From positions 3,556 to 67,555 of the forward strand of contig UQQR01000007.1 in the NCBI GenBank assembly GCA_900543215.1: a stretch of DNA of 64,000 bases, given 5' to 3'. Source of the stretch: an uncultured Oscillospiraceae bacterium (lineage in GTDB: Bacteria; Bacillota; Clostridia; Oscillospirales; Acutalibacteraceae). The notes beneath the pieces were generated by a model. The model was not told where the DNA came from. It worked only from the letters and a program-made list of their open reading frames with translations, and did no database searches. Positions 33,287 through 41,871 of this stretch are shown piece after piece; the stretch's first letter is position 1; each line of letters starts with the position of its first letter. Position numbers and translations under genes: made by a program.

Positions 33287-33385
33287 ATGAAAAAGCTTTG
33301 CACCATGTCCGGTATTATTATGATGCGTATGCAGATGTGCATGTGCATGCTTTGTGTTGCAAAAATTCCGGCGTGTTCTCATTAA
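33287..33385 (+). CDS. Met/Cys-rich leader peptide
   Basis: A 32-codon ORF with SD AAAGGAG nine bases upstream. The peptide contains 8 Met and 5 Cys in 32 residues, clustered as MMRMQMCMCMLC at positions 12-23. A hairpin follows at once and a terminator-like stem lies 30 bases on, all within the leader of a methionine ABC transporter. This is the classic layout for ribosome-mediated attenuation: stalling at Met (or Cys) codons when charged tRNA is scarce would change the downstream fold. No T-box or SAM riboswitch features were seen. The sequence is direct evidence; attenuation is inferred. Confidence 0.75.
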   Translation: MKKLCTMSGIIMMRMQMCMCMLCVAKIPACSH

Positions 33386-33455
33386 AAGCGATTTTAAATT
33401 AAAATCATTTGCTTTTAACCGGGAATCTCTTGTCGGAGCTTTCCGGTTTCTTTTA
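33384..33455 (+). promoter_or_regulatory. Candidate attenuator hairpins upstream of metQ
   Basis: Hairpin 1: AAAAGC ... GCTTTT (33384-33416) enclosing GATTTTAA/TTAAAATC, starting inside the leader stop codon. Hairpin 2: AACCGG / CCGGTT (33417-33448) followed by TCTTTT, resembling a weak intrinsic terminator. Their direct adjacency to the Met/Cys codons suggests switching, but the alternative fold has not been computed. Confidence 0.6.
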
Positions 33456-33474
33456 TATCTACGGAGGTTTTAGT

Positions 33475-33561
33475 ATGAAAAATTTATTTGAAGAGCTTGT
33501 AAGAGCCAATTTCCGATTCGGACGAATGTGTCGTTTCTGTATAATAAATAATTGTATATAA
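33475..33561 (+). CDS. Second small ORF in the metQ leader
   Basis: A 28-codon ORF with a strong SD (GGAGG, eight-base spacing). The peptide is basic and cysteine-containing near its end (RMCRFCIINNCI), unlike the Met-rich leader. It ends 30 bp before metQ. It might be a second regulatory peptide or a small membrane-active protein; no homologue is known to me. Confidence 0.45.
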   Translation: MKNLFEELVRANFRFGRMCRFCIINNCI

Positions 33562-33591
33562 ACTTTAAAATATTGAAAGGTTGTTTTTAAA

Positions 33592-34455
33592 ATGAAAAAA
33601 ATCGTATCACTTTTACTTCTCACAGTATTGGCGCTCGGCGTATTTGCCGGCTGCGGCAGCAATGACGGCGACAGTAAAACCGGCAGCATTACCATTGCCG
33701 TACCGAACGACACCACAAACGAAGCCCGCGCGCTTCTTCTTTTAGAGGAAAAGGGCTATATAAAGCTTAAGGACGGAGCGGATATTAAGGCTACCGTAAA
33801 AGACATTGCCGAAAATCCCCACAACATAAAGTTTAAAGAGGTTGAGGCGGCTCAGCTTCCGAATGTGCTTAAGGATGTGGATTATGCGGTAATCAACTCA
33901 AACTATGCACTCCCCGCAAAGCTTAACCCCGTTAAGGATTCGCTTGTCATTGAAAACTCTTCCTCCGCATACAGCAACATTCTTGCTGTTAAGTCAGGCA
34001 ACGAAAATTCAGACACCGTAAAGGCTCTTACCGCCGCTCTCCGGAGCAAAAAGGTTGCGGACTTCATTTCAGAAAAATACGACGGCGCGGTTGTAAGCGT
34101 TGTTGAAAACCCCGGTGACGGCTTTGACTCTTCGGTTGATTATGCCGCTCTTAAGGGCAAAAAGATTTCCGTTGCGGCTTCTCCCTCGCCCCATGCCGAG
34201 ATACTTGCGGTAGCAAAGGAAATTCTTGCCGAGAAAGACATTACGCTTGACATCAAGGAATTCACCGATTATGTTCAGCCTAACAATGTAGTTGAAAGCG
34301 GCGAAATTGACGCCAACTACTTCCAGCACACTCCTTATCTTGACGATTTCAATGCGGAAAACGGCACTCACATCGTAAAGGTTGCCGCTATTCATGTTGA
34401 ACCGATGGGTCTTTACGGCGGCAAGCAGTCAACACTTGACGCTATTGAAAAGTAA
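33592..34455 (+). CDS. metQ: Circularly permuted MetQ/NlpA methionine-binding lipoprotein
   Basis: Substrate-binding lipoprotein of a methionine ABC importer, 287 residues, with a signal peptide and lipobox ending in Cys21. In normal MetQ the order is the KISVAASPSPHAEIL segment, then FTDYVQP, FQHTPYL and HVEPMGLY, then AVPNDTTNEARALLLL, ENPHNIKFKEVEAAQLP and VINSNYAL. Here the second half comes first (residues 31-168) and the first half follows (190-287), joined by a Gly/Asp/Ser-rich linker at 169-189. The break falls at the normal lobe crossover (TLDAIEK would precede GSITIAVPND), so the fold can be kept. It is the first gene of metQNI. Confidence 0.9.
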   Translation: MKKIVSLLLLTVLALGVFAGCGSNDGDSKTGSITIAVPNDTTNEARALLLLEEKGYIKLKDGADIKATVKDIAENPHNIKFKEVEAAQLPNVLKDVDYAVINSNYALPAKLNPVKDSLVIENSSSAYSNILAVKSGNENSDTVKALTAALRSKKVADFISEKYDGAVVSVVENPGDGFDSSVDYAALKGKKISVAASPSPHAEILAVAKEILAEKDITLDIKEFTDYVQPNNVVESGEIDANYFQHTPYLDDFNAENGTHIVKVAAIHVEPMGLYGGKQSTLDAIEK

Positions 34456-34521
34456 TTATATTTACAGAATAACGCTGTCTGCTTTTGCAGTCGGCGTTAT
34501 TTCCCTGTCAGGAGATAATAT

Positions 34522-35532
34522 ATGATTGAAATTAAAAACCTATCCAAAATATTCAGCACTGCCTCCGGCAGTGTTGAGGCTCTTAAAAATATTTCCCTTA
34601 CCATAAACGACGGAGATATATACGGAATAATCGGTATGAGCGGTGCCGGCAAAAGCACCCTTGTCCGCAGTATCAATATGCTCGAACGCCCGACCGAGGG
34701 TAAGATAATCATAGACGGCCGTGATATGGGGAATCTGAGCGAAGCGGAACTTAGAAAAGAACGCCGCAATATCACAATGATATTTCAGGGCTTTAATCTT
34801 CTGATGCAAAGAAACTGTCTTAAAAATGTCTGTTTTCCGTTAGAACTTGCCGGCGTTAAAAAGTCCGAAGCCGAAAAGCGCGCCAAGGAACTTTTGGAAT
34901 TGGTGGGGCTCGGTGAAAAGCTTAAGGCTTATCCGGCACAGCTTTCGGGAGGACAGCAGCAGAGAGTCGCCATTGCGCGTGCGTTGGCAACTCACCCGAA
35001 AATTCTTTTGTGCGACGAAGCGACGAGCGCTCTTGACCCTCAGACAACTCAGTCTATTCTCTCGCTTATACGGGATATTCACGACAGGCTCGGTATAACC
35101 GTGATAGTAATAACGCACCAGATGAGTGTTGTTGAGCAGATATGCACCAAGGTTGCCATACTTGATAACGGCAGTGTTGCGGAGGTCGGAGATGTAAGCG
35201 ATGTATTCTCCGCTCCTAAATCAAATGCCGCAAGGGCTCTTGTTTACCCCGAGGGCTTTGAGCAAACCGCGGTTGCCGATGAAAACGGGCAGGTTATCCG
35301 TGTTGTATTTAACGGCGCGAACGCCACAAAAACGCCGCTTATCGCAAAAATGGCTATCGATAGGGGAATAACGGCGAGCATACTTTCGGCGTCCACCAAA
35401 AGCATAGGAGATAAAGCGTACGGCAATATGCTTCTCGGTATTCCGGGCGGTAAAGCGCAGCTTGAATGCGCGCTTGAATATTTAAGAGCAATACCCGATA
35501 TTATTGCACAGGAGGTTAACGGAAATGAGTGA
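34522..35532 (+). CDS. metN: Methionine ABC transporter ATP-binding protein
   Basis: A 336-residue ATPase: Walker A GMSGAGKST (about 39-47), Q-loop, signature LSGGQQQRVAIARALA, Walker B ILLCDEATSALD, and H-loop ITHQM. A C-terminal NIL domain (about 250-336) is present, the regulatory domain that binds methionine and trans-inhibits transport in E. coli MetN. It follows metQ after 66 bp and overlaps metI by eight bases. Confidence 0.96.
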   Translation: MIEIKNLSKIFSTASGSVEALKNISLTINDGDIYGIIGMSGAGKSTLVRSINMLERPTEGKIIIDGRDMGNLSEAELRKERRNITMIFQGFNLLMQRNCLKNVCFPLELAGVKKSEAEKRAKELLELVGLGEKLKAYPAQLSGGQQQRVAIARALATHPKILLCDEATSALDPQTTQSILSLIRDIHDRLGITVIVITHQMSVVEQICTKVAILDNGSVAEVGDVSDVFSAPKSNAARALVYPEGFEQTAVADENGQVIRVVFNGANATKTPLIAKMAIDRGITASILSASTKSIGDKAYGNMLLGIPGGKAQLECALEYLRAIPDIIAQEVNGNE

Positions 35533-36232
35533 TTTTTTTGCTTCCGAGGATTTTTTAAACGCAATGGATATACTTAAAACCGAATTCCCCCTTGCTATAT
35601 GGGAAACGGTTTATGTAACCGTGCTTTCAACCTTTTTTGCAATAATAATCGGTCTTCCGCTCGGCGTATTGTTAGTAGCCGGAGAGGACGGTAAAATAAT
35701 AAAAATACCTAAAACCGTACTCCATGTACTTAATGTAATCATAAATCTTTTGCGTTCTGTCCCGTTCCTCATTCTTATGATAATGGTATTTCCTCTTACC
35801 CGTCTTATTGTGGGAACGGTTGTCGGAACTCCTGCAACGATAGTTCCGCTTGTTATTGCGGCTTTCCCGTTTGTTGCAAGACTTATCGAGGGTAGCTTAA
35901 GGGAAATTAACCCTAATATCATAGAAACAGCGCAGAGTATGGGCGCTTCCCCGTTTCAGATAATAGTTAAGGTAATGTTGCCGGAAAGCGTACCATCGCT
36001 TATTTCAAACGCCACAATAGCAATTACCACCATACTCGGTTATTCTGCCATGAGCGGAATTATAGGCGGCGGCGGACTCGGCAAAATTGCCATAAACTAC
36101 GGCTATTACAGATATCAGTACCTTGTAATGTTCTTTGCGGTGGTGTTCCTTATACTGCTCGTTCAGATATTCCAGAGCATCGGAACCTATCTTTCCGTAA
36201 AGTGTGATAAACGCCTCAGAAACCGTAAATAA
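35525..36232 (+). CDS. metI: Methionine ABC transporter permease
   Basis: A 235-residue permease with about five membrane segments, the expected MetI length, and the EAA-type loop ETAQSMGASPFQIIVKVMLPE before the last helices. It starts inside the metN stop region (ATGAGTGA), so translation is coupled. A strong terminator ends the operon at 36237-36263. Gene order Q-N-I differs from the usual N-I-Q. Confidence 0.95.
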   Translation: MSDFFASEDFLNAMDILKTEFPLAIWETVYVTVLSTFFAIIIGLPLGVLLVAGEDGKIIKIPKTVLHVLNVIINLLRSVPFLILMIMVFPLTRLIVGTVVGTPATIVPLVIAAFPFVARLIEGSLREINPNIIETAQSMGASPFQIIVKVMLPESVPSLISNATIAITTILGYSAMSGIIGGGGLGKIAINYGYYRYQYLVMFFAVVFLILLVQIFQSIGTYLSVKCDKRLRNRK

Positions 36233-36236
36233 GCTC

Positions 36237-36263
36237 AAAAAAGCACGCTTGCCGTGCTTTTTT
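36237..36263 (+). terminator. Terminator of metQNI
   Basis: AAAAAAGCACG / CGTGCTTTTTT perfect stem with a short loop and T run. Confidence 0.92.
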
Positions 36264-36334
36264 ATTTTACGGACTTGCTTTTTGGAGCTTGAAAATGTAT
36301 AATTAACTAAGAAAATAACAGGAGGCGCAAAGTT

Positions 36335-36757
36335 ATGCTTGACACGCAAAAAACCTTAAAGCTGAGCCTTATACTTACAGACATTTTTTTATGCGTTCTT
36401 ATAATAGTTACCGCACTTCTCCCCTTTGGGGTTTCGTGGTATGTAGAAATTAAACACCGCTCGCAAACCCTTGCGTCCACGATAATGGTGACTTGTTATC
36501 CGTGCGCGCCGTTTTTGGGATTTGCGCTTTTAAAGCTCAGAAAAATCCTGAAATCCGTTTTGTCGGGCAGCTTCCCGTCCGAACGCGTTTCGCATGATTT
36601 CAGAGTAATTTGCTGCTGCTGCCTTATAATAGCGCTCATCACCCTTATAGCCGGTCGCTACTATTTACCATTCTACATAGTTTGCGGAACATTTCTTTTT
36701 CTTTCCTTACTTATTTATATATTCAACGCAATAACAAAAAAATTAAGCTCACGGTAA
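36335..36757 (+). CDS. DUF2975-like small membrane protein
   Basis: A 140-residue protein with four hydrophobic segments (about 9-35, 48-66, 88-108 and 112-132), in the layout of DUF2975 membrane proteins, which often pair with an HTH gene. No HTH partner is present here. A run of cysteines (ICCCC near residue 92) is unusual. SD GGAGG supports the ATG. Role unknown. Confidence 0.7.
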   Translation: MLDTQKTLKLSLILTDIFLCVLIIVTALLPFGVSWYVEIKHRSQTLASTIMVTCYPCAPFLGFALLKLRKILKSVLSGSFPSERVSHDFRVICCCCLIIALITLIAGRYYLPFYIVCGTFLFLSLLIYIFNAITKKLSSR

Positions 36758-36825
36758 CTGTGGGCTTTGTTTTTTTATATAATAAATATGCACCCTTTGC
36801 AGATAATAAGCGTTGGGTGAATTAT

Positions 36826-37338
36826 ATGGTAATACTTTTTTCGGGCAGGAAAAACGCCGCCGAACGGGAGCTTATAGAAATACTTACAGGCTGCGGAGCG
36901 GATTATATTTCAGACAGATCAGTAAGCGCGGGCGACGGTATATTTACCATAATCAGCGAATACAAAAAAACCGATTTAAAGCTTAAAGACGGCATAGCTG
37001 TGTTTCTCGATGATACGGACAGATTTTCGGGTCAGAGCTTTCCTGCGGGAATGGTCGGCATATGCGAGGACACAAACAAAACCGCACTTAGCCTTTTTAA
37101 AGAAAGCAACATACCCGTAATAAGCTGCGGTATGAATTCGAAAAATACCGTTACCCTTTCAAGCCTTAACAGCTCTTCCCTGCTTGCGGCACTGCAAAGA
37201 ACGGTTACGGATTGCAAGGGCAACGATATTTCCCCGGGCGAGTTTAAAATTAAACTTTCCGCCGATTACACGCCGTTTGCGGTGATGGCGGCAACCGCTG
37301 TTTTGCTTTTGAACGGAATAACACCCGAAAGCTTTTAA
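36826..37338 (+). CDS. Conserved-looking hypothetical protein
   Basis: A 170-residue soluble alpha/beta protein beginning MVILFSGRKNAAERELIEIL. I do not recognise the family; the N-terminal part looks like a small Rossmann or receiver-like fold, and the C-terminus (FAVMAATAVLLLNGITP) is helical. The ATG at 36826 is the first reasonable start after the preceding gene. Its stop overlaps the stop of the convergent malic enzyme gene by four bases. Confidence 0.65.
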   Translation: MVILFSGRKNAAERELIEILTGCGADYISDRSVSAGDGIFTIISEYKKTDLKLKDGIAVFLDDTDRFSGQSFPAGMVGICEDTNKTALSLFKESNIPVISCGMNSKNTVTLSSLNSSSLLAALQRTVTDCKGNDISPGEFKIKLSADYTPFAVMAATAVLLLNGITPESF

Positions 37339-38513
37339 ATTCTTGCGACACCCGATTTTACCGCCGCCTCAGCTACCGCCTTTGCAACAGCGGCGGCTGT
37401 TTTTTTATCAAGCGGATCGGGCAGTATAAATTCACTGCAAAGCTTATCGTCGCTTACCGCATCGGCAAGCGCAAATACCGCCGCCTTATGCATACTTGCG
37501 TTAATGTCCGACGCTCTTACATCAAGCGCACCCCTGAATATTCCGGGAAAAGCGAGGAGATTATTTATCTGGTTCGGAAAATCGGAACGCCCCGTACCTA
37601 CAACCGCCGCACCGCCTGCTTTGGCTTCGTCGGGCAAAATTTCGGGTATGGGATTTGCGAGCGCAAAAACAACGGCATCACTGTTCATTTCAGCAACCAT
37701 TTCCTTTGTGAGTGCATTTGCAACCGAAACGCCTATAAACACATCGGCGCCCCTTATTACCTCTTTAAGCTCTCCCTTTTCATTTTCGGGATTGGTTATT
37801 TTCGCAATCTCCTTGTAGCTTTCGCTCATATTTTCCCTGCCCCTGTACAATGCGCCGTCACGGTTGCAGACAATGATATTACGAACACCCAAATCAAGCA
37901 ACAAACGGCATATTGCCGCCCCTGCCGCTCCAGCACCGTTAATAACGCATTTTACACTTTGAAGCTCCTTATTTACAAGCTTAAGCGCATTTATAAGCGC
38001 CGCCGCAACACAAACGGCAGTGCCGTGCTGGTCATCGTGAAACACCGGTATATCGCACTTTTCTTTAAGTTTTCTTTCAATTTCAAAGCATCGGGGAGCT
38101 GAAATATCCTCAAGGTTTATCCCCCCGAAGCTGCCCGATATTCTGTAAACGGTATCGACTATTTCATCGGTATCGTTAGTGTTTATGCATATCGGGAAAG
38201 CGTCAATATCCGCAAATTCCTTAAAAAGAACACACTTGCCCTCCATAACGGGCATACCGGCAAGTCCTCCGATATTTCCGAGCCCCAACACCGCCGAACC
38301 GTCCGTTACTACCGCTATAAGATTTGACCTTCTTGTAAGCGCAAAGGATTCGTCGTGATCCGCGGCTATTTTAAGGCACGGCTCCGCCACACCGGGAGTA
38401 TACGCAAGCGAAAGGTCGTCGGCAGTATTAATTTTTATTCTGGAACCCACCTCAATTTTGCCTTTCCATTCATAATGCTTTTTAAGCGCGTCTTCTTTTA
38501 TTTTTGAATACAT
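37335..38513 (-). CDS. NAD(P)-dependent malic enzyme
   Basis: A 392-residue decarboxylating malate dehydrogenase of the short bacterial type: SLAYTPGVAEPC (about 35-46), VVTDGSAVLGLGNIGG, then FHDDQHGTAVCVAAAL with metal ligands, and the Rossmann loop NGAGAAGAAICRLL. It converts malate to pyruvate and CO2 with NAD(P)H. With ldh and fumC elsewhere in the window it links malate, pyruvate and fumarate. No phosphotransacetylase fusion domain is present. Confidence 0.93.
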   Translation of the reverse strand: MYSKIKEDALKKHYEWKGKIEVGSRIKINTADDLSLAYTPGVAEPCLKIAADHDESFALTRRSNLIAVVTDGSAVLGLGNIGGLAGMPVMEGKCVLFKEFADIDAFPICINTNDTDEIVDTVYRISGSFGGINLEDISAPRCFEIERKLKEKCDIPVFHDDQHGTAVCVAAALINALKLVNKELQSVKCVINGAGAAGAAICRLLLDLGVRNIIVCNRDGALYRGRENMSESYKEIAKITNPENEKGELKEVIRGADVFIGVSVANALTKEMVAEMNSDAVVFALANPIPEILPDEAKAGGAAVVGTGRSDFPNQINNLLAFPGIFRGALDVRASDINASMHKAAVFALADAVSDDKLCSEFILPDPLDKKTAAAVAKAVAEAAVKSGVARI

Positions 38514-38644
38514 ATTTTCACCCTCTTAAGGTTATTATTCCAAAATACAAGAGCTTTAGCACGATTTTTGCATAATGGAAAAAAATCGGACAAAAATAAT
38601 ACTGATATTGTAATCTTTAATTCGGTGATTGGAGATAAAACTTT

Positions 38645-38944
38645 ATGGATTCAAAAAAGACAAAAAAGCTTATGATAATTTCGGTTGTTATAACCGCCGC
38701 CATAGTAATTATACTTACCGCCGCAGGCTTTGCGGCGTCAAATACCGATTACCGACCCTCGTCCTGGGTAATCCGCTCCTACAAAAACAATGTAGCGCTT
38801 TATCACGGCGATGAACTAAACGCCGTATACGGTAAAATAAAAATAGACGAGCTGCCGCCCGAGGATGTCCGCTTGCTTGAAACGGGTATTTCATTTCCCA
38901 CAAAGGAAGAAGCGGAAAAAGCGCTTGAAGATTATGACGGCTGA
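38645..38944 (+). CDS. Small hypothetical protein with one membrane segment
   Basis: A 99-residue protein: a lysine-rich start, one hydrophobic segment (about 10-31, MIISVVITAAIVIILTAAGF), then an extracellular or lumenal acidic part ending EEAEKALEDYDG. GGAG precedes the ATG. It resembles small membrane-anchored proteins found near cell-wall genes, but I do not recognise a family. A terminator follows. Confidence 0.7.
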   Translation: MDSKKTKKLMIISVVITAAIVIILTAAGFAASNTDYRPSSWVIRSYKNNVALYHGDELNAVYGKIKIDELPPEDVRLLETGISFPTKEEAEKALEDYDG

Positions 38945-38952
38945 AAAAAAGA

Positions 38953-38977
38953 CCTCGGCAGATTTTATCTGCCGAGG
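38953..38977 (+). terminator. Terminator after small membrane protein
   Basis: CCTCGGCAGAT / ATCTGCCGAGG stem with a TTT loop; the tail has no strong T run, so it may act with a partner. Confidence 0.7.
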
Positions 38978-38998
38978 TAAGGAAACGGAGTAAACTCA

Positions 38999-39199
38999 GT
39001 GGGTGTAATACAATGTGCCGAAAATTGCAAATACCAAAGGGACGGATACTGTACACTCGATAAACCGAGCGCCGTAAATTCCGTTTCGGGCGGTTGCCCT
39101 TATTATATTAAAAAATCATTTGATGAGGGCAACCGCCTCGGAAAGCTTCCTTACTCCGATAAGCTTGATGGTATCGGGAACGGCGGTGATTTGCTTTAG
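38999..39199 (+). CDS. Small cysteine-rich protein
   Basis: A 66-residue protein with four Cys in a zinc-ribbon-like pattern (CAENCKYQRDGYC, then GGCPYY). Similar small clostridial proteins are often mislabelled hydroxymyristoyl-ACP dehydratase; the sequence shows no such enzyme. The GTG start has GGAAACGGAG upstream. The 3' end overlaps the end of radA by 84 bp on the opposite strand. I infer a metal- or RNA-binding role only weakly. Confidence 0.65.
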   Translation: MGVIQCAENCKYQRDGYCTLDKPSAVNSVSGGCPYYIKKSFDEGNRLGKLPYSDKLDGIGNGGDLL

Positions 39200-40480
39200 A
39201 GAAGACTTAGGCATTATGCATTGCTTAAAGCCCATACGGGCGGCCTCGTTAATGCGTGCCTGAACTCTCGGAACGCTTCTGAGTTCCCCCGAAAGTCCGA
39301 TTTCGCCGAACGCAATCGTGTTTTCGTCAATCGGAATATCCCTAAGTCCCGAAACCAACGCCATCGCAACAGCAAGGTCTGCGGCAGGCTCGTCAAGCCT
39401 TATTCCGCCGACGATATTAAGATATGCGTCAAGATTTGAGAAATAAAGCCCAAGCCGCTTTTCAAGCACTGCCAAAAGAAGATTAAGACGGTTATAATCA
39501 AATCCGTTTGCGGTACGCCTTGCGTTTCCGAAGCCTGTTGAGGTAACAAGTCCCTGTACCTCCGCCAAAATCGGTCTTGTCCCCTCGATAACGCAGGTAA
39601 TACATCCGCCCGACACATCACTCATTCTGCCCGAGAGCATCATAGCCGACGGGTTTTCAACTTCGCTCAGTCCCGTTTCGGTCATTTCAAAAACGCCTAT
39701 TTCGTTTGTTGAACCGAAACGGTTTTTTATTGCCCTTAATATTCTGTAAGACTGGTTTCGCTCCCCTTCGAAATAAAGCACGGTATCAACTATATGCTCC
39801 ATAACCTTAGGACCCGCTATATCGCCGCCCTTGTTGACATGGCCTACAATAAAAATCGGTATATCAAGGCTTTTCCCGGTTCTCAGCAGCAGGTTTGTGG
39901 ATTCGCGCACCTGAACTATACTGCCGGGCGACGACGCAATATCGCTGTGTTGCATTGTCTGTATGGAATCTATTATAACAAGGTCGGGCTTTACGGAGCT
40001 TATGTATTCGCAGACTGTCTGAACATCCGTCTCGGTCATTACCGAAACACTGTCGCTCTCCACGCCTATTCTTTTTGCCCTTAGCTTTATTTGTATAGCC
40101 GATTCCTCGCCCGATACATAAAGGATATTAAGAGAGGACTGAAGCGCATTGCAGACCTGTAACAGTATGGTTGATTTTCCAATGCCGGGGTCGCCCGATA
40201 AAAGCACAACCGAACCCTTTACAATACCGCCGCCGAGCACCCTGTCAAGCTCGCCTATTCCGGTGACGAAACGGTGCTCATCGGAAGCGTTTATCTTCGA
40301 CAACGGCTGTGCGCTGTAAGTATGAATCGGCTTTACGGAAGCTGAAACAGCTTTCTGCGCAAGCCTTACATCTTCCGTCATTGTATTCCATGCGCCGCAG
40401 CCTGCGCATTTTCCTATCCATTTTGGACTTTCATAACCGCATTCGCTGCACACGAATACGGTTTTGCTTTTGACCGCCAT
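39116..40480 (-). CDS. radA: DNA repair protein RadA (Sms)
   Basis: A 454-residue RadA. N-terminal zinc finger CSECGYESPKWIGKCAGC, RecA-like core with Walker A GDPGIGKST (about 92-100), the RadA-specific KNRFGSTNE motif, and a C-terminal Lon-protease-like domain. It drives branch migration in recombination repair and natural transformation. The start at 40480 gives the standard MAVKSKTVFVCSECG N-terminus. It follows cwlD by two bases and is probably co-transcribed. Confidence 0.96.
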   Translation of the reverse strand: MAVKSKTVFVCSECGYESPKWIGKCAGCGAWNTMTEDVRLAQKAVSASVKPIHTYSAQPLSKINASDEHRFVTGIGELDRVLGGGIVKGSVVLLSGDPGIGKSTILLQVCNALQSSLNILYVSGEESAIQIKLRAKRIGVESDSVSVMTETDVQTVCEYISSVKPDLVIIDSIQTMQHSDIASSPGSIVQVRESTNLLLRTGKSLDIPIFIVGHVNKGGDIAGPKVMEHIVDTVLYFEGERNQSYRILRAIKNRFGSTNEIGVFEMTETGLSEVENPSAMMLSGRMSDVSGGCITCVIEGTRPILAEVQGLVTSTGFGNARRTANGFDYNRLNLLLAVLEKRLGLYFSNLDAYLNIVGGIRLDEPAADLAVAMALVSGLRDIPIDENTIAFGEIGLSGELRSVPRVQARINEAARMGFKQCIMPKSSLKQITAVPDTIKLIGVRKLSEAVALIK

Positions 40481-40482
40481 TT

Positions 40483-41184
40483 TTATCCTCCGTAATAATT
40501 CATTATTCCGCAAAAAATGCTGAAAGCTATTTTGTTTTGGTATTCCTCGGTTTTAAGGCGTTTAAGCTCCGCCGTGTTGCTTAAAAATCCGCACTCCACA
40601 AGCACCGCCGGTATTGTTGCGTTATAAAGTATATATGTACTGCTTGTGGCAGGCTTGTTTATTCTCTGATTTTCCGGCTGTAACAGCTTTACTATGGATT
40701 TTTGAATATCATCGCCTAATTTTTTCGAATCGTCAATACTCGCGTTGTAAAACACCTGTGAGCCGTTTGCGGCAGATGTTGTAAATTTATTAAGATGAAT
40801 ACTTACGAACACGGCGTCGGGATAATCGTTCATAAGCTTAAGCCTGTTTTTAAGGTCGCTTTTCTTGCGCGTCGCTATTTTGTCGGATTCCACATCATCG
40901 GTTGAAACATCACTTTCCCTTGTCATAATGACCTCAAAGCCGTTTTGTGTCAGCAAATCTCTAAGCCTTACCGCAATTTTAAGGTTTATATTTTTTTCAA
41001 CCGTGCCGTCGGGCGCTACCGCTCCGCCGTCAAAACCGCCGTGGCCCGCGTCTAAAATCAAAACAGGTCTTTTGTCGTCCGACATAAAGGCGGAGGTGTT
41101 TGTGTATTTTCTTAAAAAATATGTGCTGAAAAAAGCAAAGCATAAAACAAGCGCCAAAACCGCCGCAATGCGTCCCTTAAACAT
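40483..41184 (-). CDS. cwlD: N-acetylmuramoyl-L-alanine amidase CwlD
   Basis: A 233-residue amidase_3 enzyme with an N-terminal membrane or signal segment (about 5-25) and zinc-site motifs DAGHGGFDGG, SIHLN and VLVECGFLSN. This short form without SH3 domains matches CwlD, which makes muramic delta-lactam in the spore cortex. The start at 41184 has GGGAGTG upstream; 29 residues further upstream lack support. Paired with radA in many spore formers. Confidence 0.92.
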   Translation of the reverse strand: MFKGRIAAVLALVLCFAFFSTYFLRKYTNTSAFMSDDKRPVLILDAGHGGFDGGAVAPDGTVEKNINLKIAVRLRDLLTQNGFEVIMTRESDVSTDDVESDKIATRKKSDLKNRLKLMNDYPDAVFVSIHLNKFTTSAANGSQVFYNASIDDSKKLGDDIQKSIVKLLQPENQRINKPATSSTYILYNATIPAVLVECGFLSNTAELKRLKTEEYQNKIAFSIFCGIMNYYGG

Positions 41185-41313
41185 TTTGCTATCACTCCCA
41201 TACAGTTTAAAATATGTTTTTAAGCTATACGGTAGAACATTTATAAACATAGCATATTTATTATAATTCAAATCCGCAATTTTTTCAATATGCCGCAGGC
41301 TTTCAAATCGTCC

Positions 41314-41871
41314 TTAGTTATAAACTCCCTTTCGGCATTGTATACTGTTTAGCTGTGTATGCTTAATGCCCAAGGCAGAATCCATTTCATTTGCGGCATT
41401 TTTATAGGCGCTTTTTTGATGATGCACCAAAATATAATCCGCTTCACTGATTTTGCCCGATGCCGCATATCCTGTTACCGCCTGCAACAGTCCGAATATA
41501 AAGTACGCCGTAGACATAAAGTTCGGCGGAAACATATAAAACTGTATACATATCCACAGCATAAGCGTCACGCCGAATATTCCGCCCTACACAACGCCGA
41601 GTTTCTTTTTCGCAAACAGCAATACCGCCGCCGTAAGGTTTGTAATTCCGTTTACAATAAGCAAAGCAATGCCCGAAAAAACAAAGTCCCGAAAAAGTAC
41701 ATCCGCAAACGGTAAAGCCTTAAAATACGGGAGCATTGCATCCATTCCCATAAGTCCGCCCGTAGGGTCAATCAGCATTGCGGATGCGCCTGCAACTGCG
41801 CCGATACCGACAAACAGCGTCCAAAATATAAGAAAATTACGGGCAGTTTTAAATCTTGAATGTTTTTTCAT
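41314..41871 (-). pseudogene. Membrane protein gene interrupted by one in-frame TAG
   Basis: Reading on the minus strand, the frame runs from 41871 through four hydrophobic segments to LLFAKKKLGVV, then TAG at 41587-41589, then continues in the same frame as GGIFGVTLMLWICIQFYMF through more hydrophobic sequence. The two halves read as one protein with no frameshift. A single base change (for example TTG to TAG) would explain it. It may be a pseudogene or, less likely, a truncated functional protein. Start overlaps the GNAT gene end by four bases. Confidence 0.75.

Noticed and set aside
33239..33591. SAM riboswitch or T-box upstream of metQ
   Set aside because: No conserved T-box bulge sequence (TGGNACC) or SAM-I core was seen; leader-peptide attenuation fits better.
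37488..38102. 204-codon plus-strand frame
   Set aside because: Antisense to malic enzyme with full motif set.
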